This document shows positions 1-6,222 of a stretch of 6,222 nucleotides of DNA, piece after piece. The notes below the pieces were generated by a model that was not told the origin of the DNA, made no database searches, and was given only the letters and a program-made list of their open reading frames with translations. The DNA is from Chloroflexota bacterium. GTDB lineage: Bacteria > Chloroflexota > Limnocylindria > Limnocylindrales > CSP1-4. Within the stretch, counting starts at the first letter, position 1. Each line of letters starts with the position of its first letter. The position numbers and the translations under genes were made by a program. The DNA lies in assembly GCA_004298915.1 (NCBI GenBank), contig SCTE01000038.1:1-6222 (forward strand). The letters are read 5' to 3'.

Positions 1-2
1 GG

Positions 3-1307
3 ATCCATCCCGATCGCTACTACTGGATGAGCGACATCTACCCGACGGGCGCCATGGATGGCTACATCCGGACCGCGCTCGATCGGGCCCACGTCGTGCG
101 GGACCTGTACCGGCGCGTGTCCAACGTCCAGCACCCGGACACCTGGCATCCGGTGCTCGTCATCTGCGAGCAATGCGGCAAGGTCGGGACCACCATCGTC
201 ACCAGGTGGGATGGCGAGCGGGTGTACTACGAGTGCCGGGCGAACCTCGTGACCTGGGCCGCCGGGTGCGGCCACTCGGGCTGGGTCGCGCCGTTCGGCG
301 GGCGGGCCAAGCTGCCCTGGAACCTGGAGTGGGCGGCCCAGTGGAGCCTGTTCGGAGTCACCATCGAGCCGTGCGGCAAGGACCTCGCGACCGCCGGCGG
401 GTCCCGCGACCGGTCCGACGCCATCGCCCGCGAGGTGTTCGAGCGCGAGCCACCGATCAACGTCGCCTACGAGTTCCTCAACATCGGCGGCCGGAAGATG
501 TCCACCTCGAAGGGCCGGGGAGCGGCCGCTCACCGGATCGTGGAGGTCATCCCGCCCGAGCAGCTCCGGACGCTGTTCATCCGGCCGCGCCCGAACCATG
601 CCATCGAGTTCGATCCGGAGGGCACGGACGCCATCCCGCGCCTGTTCGACGAGTTCGACAAGCTCGCGGACGCGACCGCCGGCCGCCCGGTCAAGGGCGA
701 GCTGGCGCCGGGCTTCGAGTCGGTGTTCCGGTACGCGTTGCGTGACGCCGGCGCCGACGTCGCGGCCGAGGCCGCGGCGTTCCGGCCCAACTTCGGCCAT
801 CTCGCGTTCCTCGCCCAGGTGCCCGGGGCGGACATCCCTGCCCGGATGGCCGACGAGAAGGGCGCCCCCCTGGACGCGCACGAACGCGCGATCCTCGACG
901 AGCGACTGGCCGCGGCCCGGGCCTGGCTGGAGTCCTACGCACCGGATCGTGCCCGGATGGCGGTCCGGGAAACCACCCCCGAGGAGGCGGGTGCGCTCGA
1001 CGACGAACAGCGCGCCTTCCTCGGAGCGCTTGCCGGTGCGGTGGTCCCCGGACCGGACCATGACGGGGCGGCGAGCGGACCGGCGGGTGGCGATGCGTGG
1101 CAGACGGCGATCTTCGCCACGGCGGCGGGCCTCGGCCTCCCCCCGGGCCGGGCGTTCGCGGCCCTGTATCTCGCATTCCTCGGACGGCCGAACGGGCCGC
1201 GCGCCGGGTGGCTGCTCGCGGGTCTCGAGCCGGCGTTCGTTGCTCGCCGGCTGCGCGAGGTCGCTGCTCCGGATGCGACCATGGGCCCTGCAGGAGGTGC
1301 GGCATGA
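3..1307 (+). CDS. lysS: Class I lysine--tRNA ligase, 5'-truncated by window edge
   Basis: Class I (Rossmann-fold, archaeal-type) lysyl-tRNA synthetase, which activates lysine with ATP and charges tRNA-Lys in the cytoplasm. The frame is open to the left edge, where codons from position 3 read IHPDRYYWMSDIYPTGAMDG, a stretch typical of the family interior. The ATG at 27 is therefore an internal methionine. About 434 residues are present; the family usually has 510-600, so the N-terminal part with the HIGH motif lies outside. Seen directly: cysteine pairs CEQC and AGCGH (about nt 165-275), probably zinc-binding as in this family; the class I signature KMSTSKG at nt 495-515, which contacts ATP; and a helical C-terminal half matching the anticodon-binding cage, ending in GPRAGWLLAGLEPAF. 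The class II LysRS of most bacteria is unrelated in fold. The stop overlaps the serS start as ATGA, so the two are probably cotranscribed and translationally coupled. Identity is very secure. Confidence 0.95.
   Translation: MHPDRYYWMSDIYPTGAMDGYIRTALDRAHVVRDLYRRVSNVQHPDTWHPVLVICEQCGKVGTTIVTRWDGERVYYECRANLVTWAAGCGHSGWVAPFGGRAKLPWNLEWAAQWSLFGVTIEPCGKDLATAGGSRDRSDAIAREVFEREPPINVAYEFLNIGGRKMSTSKGRGAAAHRIVEVIPPEQLRTLFIRPRPNHAIEFDPEGTDAIPRLFDEFDKLADATAGRPVKGELAPGFESVFRYALRDAGADVAAEAAAFRPNFGHLAFLAQVPGADIPARMADEKGAPLDAHERAILDERLAAARAWLESYAPDRARMAVRETTPEEAGALDDEQRAFLGALAGAVVPGPDHDGAASGPAGGDAWQTAIFATAAGLGLPPGRAFAALYLAFLGRPNGPRAGWLLAGLEPAFVARRLREVAAPDATMGPAGGAA
1292..1298 (+). promoter_or_regulatory. 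Strong Shine-Dalgarno of serS
   Basis: AGGAGGT lies 5 nt before the ATG at 1304 and inside the last codons of the lysine--tRNA ligase gene. It is a near-perfect anti-16S match and fixes the serS start at 1304, ruling out the in-frame upstream start at 1097. It is the clearest ribosome binding site in the window. Confidence 0.85.
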
Positions 1308-2653
1308 GCGTCGGCATCGCGCGGCTCCGGGAGGAACCGGATGCCATCCGGAAGGGCGCGGTCGACAAGGGCGAGGATCCATCCACCGTGGACGCGGCGC
1401 TCGCGGCAGACGCGCGGCGTCGGACCCTGCAGGGGGAGGGCGACGCCCTGCGCGCCGAACGGAACACGGCCTCGAAATCGATCGGCGAGGCGATCAAGGC
1501 CGGCGCACGGCCGGAGGGTCCCGAGGTGGCCGCGCTTCGTCGTCGCTCGACCGAGATCGGCGATCGCCTGGCCGCGATCGATGCCGAGCTGGCCGAAGTC
1601 GAGGCGACGGTCGAGGACCTCCTGCTCCGGATCCCGAACCCGGCCGAGGACGACATCCCGGTCGGCGGCGAGGACGCCAACGTGACCGTCCGGACCTGGG
1701 GCGAGCAGCTGCCCCACGATCAGCCGCTCGAGGGCGAGATCGGGGCAGATGCACCCGCCGGCGGTGCCGTCTGGGAGCGACGCCCGCACTGGGAGGTGGC
1801 CGAGAAGCTCGGGATGATCGATCTCGCGCGCGGCGCCAAGATCGCCGGCTCGGGGTTCCCCGTCTACATGGGCCAGGGCTCGGCCCTCCAGCGCGCCCTG
1901 ATCATGTGGTTCCTCGATGTCCATACCCGCGAGAACGGGTTCACCGAGGTCTGGCCGCCGATCGTCGTCAACCAGGCCTCGGCGCGTGGGACCGGCCAGA
2001 TCCCCGACAAGGAGGACCAGATGTACGTCGTCACGCGCGACGATCTGTACATGGTCCCGACCGCCGAGGTTCCGGTCACCAACCTCCACCGGGACGAGAT
2101 CCTCGAGGCGAGCGAGCTGCCGATCCGGTATGCCGCGTACACGCCCTGCTTCCGCCGTGAGGCCGGCGCCGCTGGCAAGGACACGCGGGGCATCCTCCGG
2201 GTCCACCAGTTCGACAAGGTCGAGATGGTCCTCTTCGAGCGCCCCGAGGCGTCCTCCGACGCACTCGAGTGGATGACCGGCGTCGCGGAGGACCTGCTCA
2301 AGCGCCTCGGGCTGGCCTACCGGGTCCTGCTCATGGCCACCAAGGAGATGGGCTTCACCCAGGCCCGCAAGTACGACCTCGAGGTCTGGGCACCGGGCGT
2401 CGAGCGCTGGCTCGAGGTCAGCTCGTGCTCGAACTTCAAGGACTTCCAGGCCCGTCGGATGGCCGTCCGGTATCGCCCCGAGCCCGGAGCCAAGCCAGAG
2501 CTCGTGCATACGCTCAACGGTTCGGGCCTTGCCCTCGCGCGGATCGTGGCGGCCATTCTCGAGACCTACCAGCGGCCTGACGGATCGGTGGACATCCCGC
2601 CCCCGCTCCGACCGTACATGGGGATCGACTGGATCCCGGCCCCGGTGGCCTGA
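1304..2653 (+). CDS. serS: Serine--tRNA ligase
   Basis: Class II seryl-tRNA synthetase, which forms seryl-adenylate and charges tRNA-Ser; in bacteria that use it, it also charges tRNA-Sec. The product is 449 residues, slightly longer than the usual 420-430. The start at 1304 is set by a strong Shine-Dalgarno and by the typical N terminus (MSVGIARLREEPDAIRKGAV). Residues about 28-110 form the charged, Ala-rich two-helix coiled-coil arm that in this family grips the long variable arm of tRNA-Ser. The catalytic domain follows: PHWEVAEKLGMIDL (161-174); serine-binding TAEVPVTN (253-260); motif 2 from FRREAGAAGKDTRG through HQFDKVE (283-307) with the FRxE core; SNFKDFQARR (376-385); and motif 3 GSGLALARIVAAILETYQ (406-423) with its conserved arginine. 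No key residue is missing. The gene overlaps lysS by 4 nt, and a tRNA-Ser gene lies about 880 nt downstream. Confidence 0.97.
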   Translation: MSVGIARLREEPDAIRKGAVDKGEDPSTVDAALAADARRRTLQGEGDALRAERNTASKSIGEAIKAGARPEGPEVAALRRRSTEIGDRLAAIDAELAEVEATVEDLLLRIPNPAEDDIPVGGEDANVTVRTWGEQLPHDQPLEGEIGADAPAGGAVWERRPHWEVAEKLGMIDLARGAKIAGSGFPVYMGQGSALQRALIMWFLDVHTRENGFTEVWPPIVVNQASARGTGQIPDKEDQMYVVTRDDLYMVPTAEVPVTNLHRDEILEASELPIRYAAYTPCFRREAGAAGKDTRGILRVHQFDKVEMVLFERPEASSDALEWMTGVAEDLLKRLGLAYRVLLMATKEMGFTQARKYDLEVWAPGVERWLEVSSCSNFKDFQARRMAVRYRPEPGAKPELVHTLNGSGLALARIVAAILETYQRPDGSVDIPPPLRPYMGIDWIPAPVA

Positions 2654-2673
2654 AGCTCGACGACGACGTCGGG

Positions 2674-3450
2674 ATGGTCGACCTCGGTATCGAGTTGCCC
2701 GCCGGCCACACGTTGGTCTCCTACGCCGATCGCCCCGACCTGATCGATGCGGCCGACCGGTTCAACGGCTCCGTGTGGCCCGAATTCATGCTCCAGGACA
2801 GCGAGGCCGATCGGTACTGGCACCTGCTCGACACGATCTTTCTCGACTACCAGCTCCTGCTCCTCGACCCGAACGGCCAGATCGCGGCGACCAACAACAG
2901 CGCCCCCCTGGCGTGGGATGGCACGGACGCGGGCCTGCCCGACGGCTGGGACCGGCAGTTCGAGCAGACGGCCCATGACCTCGAGGCGGGGCGCGCGGTG
3001 AACACCCTCGGAGCGCTGCAGATCGTCGTGGATCCGGTCCGGCGGGGGACCGGCCTGGCCGGCGTCATGGTCAGCGCGATGCGGGCCAATGCCCGGGCGC
3101 ATGGTTATCGCGCGGTCATCGCCTGCGTTCGACCGACCGACAAGCATCGCTACCCCCTCATCCCGATAGAGGACTACGCGTTCTGGACCAGGCCCGACGG
3201 TGAGCCGTTCGACCCGTGGATCCGGCTCCACGCCCGCCTCGGCGGCCGGATCGTGCGGGGATCGCCGCGGGCCATGACGATCCGCGGCACTCTCGCCGAC
3301 TGGCGCCGTTGGACCGGCGAGGCGTTTCCCAGTTCGGGCGCGTACCTGCTGCCCGTCGCCGCGGCGCCGATCACCATCGACATCGAGCGGGACGAGGGCC
3401 TCTACTTCGACCCGAACGTCTGGATGGTCCACGCCGTCGATCCTGTCTGA
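2674..3450 (+). CDS. GNAT-like N-acetyltransferase, substrate unknown
   Basis: A 258-residue protein with a GNAT (acetyl-CoA-dependent acyltransferase) core. Residues about 111-121 (TLGALQIVVDP) look like the central beta strand, followed by RRGTGLAGVMVSAMRANARAHG (about 123-144), which resembles the pyrophosphate-binding loop and helix of motif A. The usual Q/R-x-x-G-x-G/A reads VRRGTG here, so the first position is Val. The protein is longer than a minimal GNAT (about 150). The N-terminal 110 residues are rich in aromatic and acidic residues, and the C-terminal part contains DPWIRLHARLGGRIVRG, followed by IRGTLADWRRWTG. No signal peptide or membrane segment is visible, so it is probably cytosolic. 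The start is the first ATG after the serS stop, 20 nt downstream, with only a weak Shine-Dalgarno; tight spacing suggests cotranscription with lysS-serS. A role in translation (acetylating a protein, an aminoacyl group or an antibiotic) would be a guess from position only. Confidence 0.75.
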   Translation: MVDLGIELPAGHTLVSYADRPDLIDAADRFNGSVWPEFMLQDSEADRYWHLLDTIFLDYQLLLLDPNGQIAATNNSAPLAWDGTDAGLPDGWDRQFEQTAHDLEAGRAVNTLGALQIVVDPVRRGTGLAGVMVSAMRANARAHGYRAVIACVRPTDKHRYPLIPIEDYAFWTRPDGEPFDPWIRLHARLGGRIVRGSPRAMTIRGTLADWRRWTGEAFPSSGAYLLPVAAAPITIDIERDEGLYFDPNVWMVHAVDPV

Positions 3451-3463
3451 CGGTCCCGCAAGC

Positions 3464-3483
3464 GGTTGGCGAGCGTGCCGACC
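3464..3483 (+). other. Possible hairpin after the GNAT gene
   Basis: GGTTGGC and GCCGACC can pair over 7 bp, including one G-U wobble, around a 6-nt loop, 14 nt after the GNAT stop. No T-tract follows, so it is not a canonical Rho-independent terminator. It might stabilise the 3' end of the synthetase-operon message, or it may be chance in GC-rich DNA. Confidence 0.2.
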
Positions 3484-3518
3484 CGGTCGATCGCTCAGGA
3501 CCGCCTCGTCCGGGGCGC

Positions 3519-3527
3519 TGGTATTCT
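3519..3527 (+). promoter_or_regulatory. Putative extended -10 promoter of tRNA-Ser
   Basis: TGGTATTCT gives an extended -10 (TGn followed by TATTCT, 4 of 6 matches to TATAAT) in otherwise very GC-rich DNA. The hexamer ends 6 nt before the first base of the tRNA, so transcription could begin at or very near the mature 5' end. No convincing -35 hexamer is seen at 16-18 nt, which is consistent with an extended -10 promoter. The assignment rests on position and motif only. Confidence 0.5.
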
Positions 3528-3533
3528 CGGCGC

Positions 3534-3620
<87 letters not shown>

Positions 3621-3659
3621 TCACCACCAATCCGGCCAGCCTCCTGGAGTTCACCGACG

Positions 3660-3953
3660 ATGATGCCGCTGTGCGATGACTTCGCGACCTCAGCGGAGGT
3701 CGAACCGCCGAGCGACGTCTGCCAGACCTGCGTGGACATGGGCTCGACCTGGGTCCATCTCCGCCAGTGCCTCAACTGCGGCCGGACCCACTGCTGCGAC
3801 AACAGCCCGAACCGGCACGCGACCGCGCACTATCGGACGGACGGTCACCCGATGATCCGATCCGCCCAGCCCGACGAGGACTGGCGCTGGTGCTTCAAGG
3901 ACGAGTTGTTCTTCGTCCCGGGGCCCGATGGCTATGAGGTCGCGGAGGACTGA
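3660..3953 (+). CDS. UBP-type zinc finger domain protein
   Basis: A small 97-residue cytosolic protein made almost entirely of one UBP-type zinc finger, the fold that in eukaryotic deubiquitinases and HDAC6 binds the free C-terminal Gly-Gly of ubiquitin. Candidate zinc ligands are C21-x2-C24, C37-x2-C40, C45/C46, H53, H57 and H63, within the segments TWVHLRQCLNCG, CCDNSPNRHATAHY and GHPMIRS. The tail DEDWRWCFKDELFFV is the usual end of bacterial members. Stand-alone copies like this occur in many bacteria without ubiquitin, and their partner is not known. Start: the ATG at 3660 has GGAG at 3646-3649, about 10 nt upstream; the adjacent ATG at 3663 would remove one residue. The gene begins 40 nt after the tRNA, may share its transcript, and ends 6 nt from the convergent ribokinase stop. 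The domain call is strong, the biological role open. Confidence 0.9.
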   Translation: MMPLCDDFATSAEVEPPSDVCQTCVDMGSTWVHLRQCLNCGRTHCCDNSPNRHATAHYRTDGHPMIRSAQPDEDWRWCFKDELFFVPGPDGYEVAED

Positions 3954-3959
3954 GGGCGC

Positions 3960-4925
3960 TCAGGCACGGGCGATCCCGGCGAGGATCGTGGCCGAGGCGG
4001 CCCGATCCGGAAATGAGGCCTGCGTTCCGGCTCTCGTCACGCTGTCGGATGCGCAGGCGAGGCCGAGCGCCAGGGCGTCGATTTCGCGCCAACCCAGCGC
4101 GATCCCGACCGCGAATGCCCCGACGAACGCGTCACCCGCCCCGGAGGTGTCGATGGCGGCAACGGCCCGCGCCGGGACGCGTGTCACCGTCCCGTCGGCC
4201 CCGACCAGCGCAGCGCCGTGCGCGCCGAGGGTCACGATGAGGCGCACCTGGTGGTCCTGCGCAAAGGCCCGCAACGCGTCGTCACCGGCGTCCCCGGCCT
4301 CGCCCGCCGCATCGCCCCCGCCGGCCGTCGCGGCAAGTGCCGCGAACTCCGATTCGTTGGGGATCAGCCAGTCTGTGACCGCGAGCAGCTCGGTCGAGAT
4401 GGCCGCAGCAGGAGCGGGATTGAGGATGGTGACGGCACCTTGTGCCCGGGCGGCCGCAAACCCGGCCGCGGTCGCCGCCTGGGGCACTTCGAACTGGCCC
4501 ACCGCAACGTGGACGTGTCCGAGCGCGGACACCGCCGCGGCCGCATGGTCGGGAGTCAGTCGGTCATTGGCCCCCGCGACCACGATGATCCGGTTGGTCC
4601 CGTCGTCATCAACCCAGATCGGCGCGACGCCGCTCGATCCCGGCACTCGCATCACGCCGACCGCATCGATCCCCAGGCGCGCGAAGTTCTCGAGCGTGAG
4701 GTCCGCGTAGGCATCGTCGCCGAGCGCCCCGACGAGCGTGACGTCGGCGCCGAGCAGCCTCGCCATCGCGGCCTGGTTCGCCCCCTTGCCACCGAACCCG
4801 GACTGGAACCGGCGTCCGATGACGGTCTCGCCTGGCCCCGGCGCGCGATGCACGTAGGTGACGAGGTCCGTGTTCATGCTCCCGATGACGACGATCGCCG
4901 CCCCCGCCGTGCCTGCGCCCTGCAT
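3960..4925 (-). CDS. rbsK: Ribokinase (PfkB family)
   Basis: Phosphorylates D-ribose with ATP to ribose 5-phosphate, feeding the pentose phosphate and nucleotide pathways. Numbered from the chosen start (321 residues; family about 300-320): N-terminal GSMNTDLV (15-22) with ribose-binding N18 and D20; PfkB signature 1 GGKGANQA (45-52); FE at 145-146, matching the ribose-contacting Glu of the E. coli enzyme; NPAPA (169-173); NESE (190-193); TLGAHGA (232-238); and signature 2 DTSGAGDAF (259-267) with catalytic base D265 and likely K+ site D259. An Ala/Gly/Asp-rich stretch (about 198-216) looks like a loop insertion. Three in-frame starts exist, at 4973, 4943 and 4925. I prefer 4925 because GAGGA sits 4 nt before it and the family core begins soon after; 4973 would overlap the divergent lipoprotein start. 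Conserved ribose ligands favour ribokinase over other PfkB sugar or nucleoside kinases. Confidence 0.92.
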   Translation of the reverse strand: MQGAGTAGAAIVVIGSMNTDLVTYVHRAPGPGETVIGRRFQSGFGGKGANQAAMARLLGADVTLVGALGDDAYADLTLENFARLGIDAVGVMRVPGSSGVAPIWVDDDGTNRIIVVAGANDRLTPDHAAAAVSALGHVHVAVGQFEVPQAATAAGFAAARAQGAVTILNPAPAAAISTELLAVTDWLIPNESEFAALAATAGGGDAAGEAGDAGDDALRAFAQDHQVRLIVTLGAHGAALVGADGTVTRVPARAVAAIDTSGAGDAFVGAFAVGIALGWREIDALALGLACASDSVTRAGTQASFPDRAASATILAGIARA

Positions 4926-4971
4926 GTGGTCCTCGCTGCTCATCCGGATCGGGACACGATACCGTGGCGGC
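4926..4971. promoter_or_regulatory. Short divergent promoter region, ribokinase / BMP lipoprotein
   Basis: Only about 46 bp separate the two divergent starts. On the plus strand TACCGT (4960-4965, TAnnnT) ends 6 nt before the lipoprotein ATG at 4972. That gene lacks a clear Shine-Dalgarno, so its mRNA could be leaderless. On the minus strand TATCGT (4961 to 4956) would start transcription near 4949, leaving a roughly 24-nt leader that carries the ribokinase GAGGA. An imperfect inverted repeat, ATCG-5 nt-CGAT (4948-4960), with flanking GG and CC, overlaps both candidate -10 elements and could be an operator. All of this is motif reading; no -35 hexamers are evident. Confidence 0.35.
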
Positions 4972-6012
4972 ATGCACCTTCGATCGTTCGCCGTGCCGCC
5001 GTTCGTGATGTCGGTCGTGGCTGCGGTCGCGCTCGCCGCGTGCTCGGGTCGGAGCCCGGCGCCCTCGCCGGCCGGGCCGGCGCAGGTCCACAGGGTCGCG
5101 ATCGCCTATGACATCTCGGGTCGCGGGGACGGGGGCTTCAACGACCTTGCCTACAACGGGGCGAAGCAGGCCGCCGACAGCCTCCACGTCGAGCTGAAGG
5201 AGGTCACCGCCAAGCTCGACGACACCGACGACGACCGGGCCGAGCGGCTGAGGCTCCTCGCCCGCTCGGGCTATGACGCGATCATCGCGGTCGGCTTCAC
5301 CTATGCCATGCCGCTGCAGACGGTCGCCGCCGAATTCCCTGCCACGACGTTCGCGATCGTCGATGACGGGACCGTCGACGCCCCCAACGTCCAGGACATC
5401 CTGTTCGCCGAGCACGAGGGCTCGTTCCTCGTCGGGGTCGCCGCCGGCCTCAGGACGACCACGGGGCGCGTCGGCTTCATCGGCGCGGTCCAGATCCCGC
5501 TCCTCCAGAAGTTCGAGGCGGGGTTCACGGCCGGCGTCCATGCGGCCAACCCGGCGGCCACCGTCCAGGTGACCTACCTGAGCCAGCCCCCGGACTATTC
5601 CGGGTTCGGGGACCCACCGCACGGCAAGGAGGCCGCGCTCGGGATGTACGACAACGGGGTCGACATCATCTTCGCCGCGGCCGGTGGCTCGGGATCGGGC
5701 GTCCACGAGGCCGCGGCCCAGACGGGCCACTGGTCGATCGGCGTGGACGCCGACGAGTATCTGCTCGCTCCCGAGGGCGTTCGCGACCACATCCTGACCT
5801 CGATGCTCAAGAATGCGAACGTCGGGACGGCCGCCTTTGTCGGCGACGCCGCCGGATTCGCCTTCAAGCCCGGGATCCGCACGTTCGGGCTGGCCAATGG
5901 CGGGGTCGGCTATGCCACCTCGGGCGGGTTCATCGATGACCTCGTGCCCCGGATCGACGCGTATGCCGCGAAAATCGTGGCCGGCACGATCGTCGTCCCC
6001 GAAACGCCCTGA
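4972..6012 (+). CDS. BMP-family (PnrA-like) nucleoside-binding lipoprotein
   Basis: Extracytoplasmic substrate-binding lipoprotein of an ABC importer, 346 residues. The start at 4972 gives a classic lipoprotein signal: MHLR, a hydrophobic segment (about 7-21) and lipobox LAAC with the lipidated cysteine at C24, followed by a Ser/Pro/Ala-rich linker to about residue 38. The mature domain is a periplasmic-binding-protein type 1 fold of the BMP/PnrA family: VAIAYDISGRGDGGFNDLAY (42-61) with the FND ligand region, YDAIIAVGFTY (101-111), TTFAIVDDG (125-133), VGFIGAVQIPLLQKFEAGF (167-185), DIIFAAAGGSGSGV (231-244), IGVDADEY (256-263) and ILTSMLKNANV (274-284). In characterised members (TmpC/PnrA of Treponema, NupN-like proteins) the aspartates and lysine here contact purine nucleosides. 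An ABC permease follows after 11 nt and a ribokinase diverges, supporting nucleoside uptake, though the exact ligand is inferred. Confidence 0.93.
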   Translation: MHLRSFAVPPFVMSVVAAVALAACSGRSPAPSPAGPAQVHRVAIAYDISGRGDGGFNDLAYNGAKQAADSLHVELKEVTAKLDDTDDDRAERLRLLARSGYDAIIAVGFTYAMPLQTVAAEFPATTFAIVDDGTVDAPNVQDILFAEHEGSFLVGVAAGLRTTTGRVGFIGAVQIPLLQKFEAGFTAGVHAANPAATVQVTYLSQPPDYSGFGDPPHGKEAALGMYDNGVDIIFAAAGGSGSGVHEAAAQTGHWSIGVDADEYLLAPEGVRDHILTSMLKNANVGTAAFVGDAAGFAFKPGIRTFGLANGGVGYATSGGFIDDLVPRIDAYAAKIVAGTIVVPETP

Positions 6013-6023
6013 GCGGCCGCCGC

Positions 6024-6222
6024 GTGGCCCGACTTCGAGGGGCCTCGCTGATCCTGCTCGCGCCCGGCGCGGCCGTTGCCCTCGCCGGCGGGGTCGCGGC
6101 CGTGGTCCTGGTTCTCGCCGGCGCCGATCCGGTCGCCACGCTCCGCGACGCGCTGGCCTACGGACTCGAGCCGCCCACGCTGGTCGCAGTCGCCAACAAG
6201 GCGCTCCCGTACTACCTCGCGG
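6024..6222 (+). CDS. ABC transporter permease (BMP/nucleoside type), 3'-truncated by window edge
   Basis: Start of an integral-membrane permease gene; 66 codons are visible. It probably begins at GTG 6024, 11 nt after the lipoprotein stop. No ATG, GTG or TTG was found a short way upstream in this frame, and only a weak Shine-Dalgarno is present. After MARLRGAS comes a long hydrophobic segment (about residues 8-34, LILLAPGAAVALAGGVAAVV and on), the first membrane helix. A soluble stretch with DPVATLRDALAYGLE follows, then VAVANKALPYYLA, which matches the N(K/R)A-P-YLAGLA segment leading into the second helix of BPD_transp_2-family permeases in nucleoside importers. It would form the channel for the substrate delivered by the neighbouring lipoprotein. 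In many such operons an ATPase gene comes between; here none does, so the ATPase must lie beyond the window. Confidence 0.8.
   Translation, partial: MARLRGASLILLAPGAAVALAGGVAAVVLVLAGADPVATLRDALAYGLEPPTLVAVANKALPYYLA

Noticed and set aside
1..1385. The same 10-base string GGATCCATCC at 1-10 and again at about 1374-1383
   Set aside because: It lies in two unrelated coding contexts and is short enough for chance; there is no longer repeat around it.
598..2160. A 520-codon plus-strand open frame overlapping lysS and serS
   Set aside because: It is Arg/Pro/Ser-rich shadow translation of the real genes in another frame, with no recognisable motif.
935..2509. A 524-codon minus-strand open frame opposite lysS/serS
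   Set aside because: It is antisense to two confidently identified synthetases; long antisense frames are expected at about 70% G+C. It shows no domain motifs.
3636..3649. A CCAG/CTGG mini-hairpin that would partly cover the zinc finger gene's GGAG
   Set aside because: A 4-bp stem is too short to claim regulation, and such stems are common in this base composition.
3954..3959. A possible bidirectional terminator between the convergent zinc finger and ribokinase stops
   Set aside because: Only 6 nt separate the stops. I saw no GC stem with T-tracts on either side, so no terminator is called.
4609..5790. A 393-codon minus-strand open frame across the divergent region
   Set aside because: It overlaps the ribokinase out of frame and is antisense to the BMP lipoprotein. 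Its composition (Arg/Asp/Val-rich) is typical of a GC-rich shadow frame.

Overview
The window is about 70% G+C, densely packed and mostly plus-strand. It carries ordinary chromosomal genes with no phage, IS, CRISPR or plasmid signatures. A class I (archaeal-type) lysyl-tRNA synthetase, a UBP-type zinc finger protein, a CCA-encoding tRNA gene and a BMP-type nucleoside transporter point to a GC-rich bacterium. A Chloroflexota lineage (Limnocylindria/Ellin6529-like) or an actinobacterium fits best. The lineage is inferred from gene content, not measured.

Left half (1-3619): translation genes. The 3' three quarters of a class I lysine--tRNA ligase gene enters from the left edge and overlaps serS (seryl-tRNA synthetase) by ATGA, with a strong Shine-Dalgarno inside the lysS end. 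A GNAT-like acetyltransferase gene follows 20 nt after serS. After an 83-nt gap holding a plausible extended -10 promoter comes tRNA-Ser(UGA), a substrate of the SerRS encoded upstream. The charging enzyme and one of its tRNAs therefore sit in the same locus.

Middle (3620-4925): a 97-residue UBP-type zinc finger protein lies 40 nt after the tRNA. It ends 6 nt from the convergent stop of a minus-strand ribokinase gene.

Right part (4926-6222): the ribokinase gene diverges from a gene for a BMP-family (PnrA-like) lipoprotein. That gene is followed by the start of an ABC permease gene cut by the right edge. The two sides fit one pathway: nucleosides are captured outside the cell and imported by the ABC system, ribose is released by nucleoside cleavage, and ribokinase makes ribose 5-phosphate. 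The cleavage enzyme and the transporter ATPase are not in the window.

I found no clearly new biological system. The points most worth a second look are the eukaryote-like UBP zinc finger beside the tRNA, the class I LysRS/SerRS coupling, and the very short divergent promoter region in which the lipoprotein mRNA may be leaderless.
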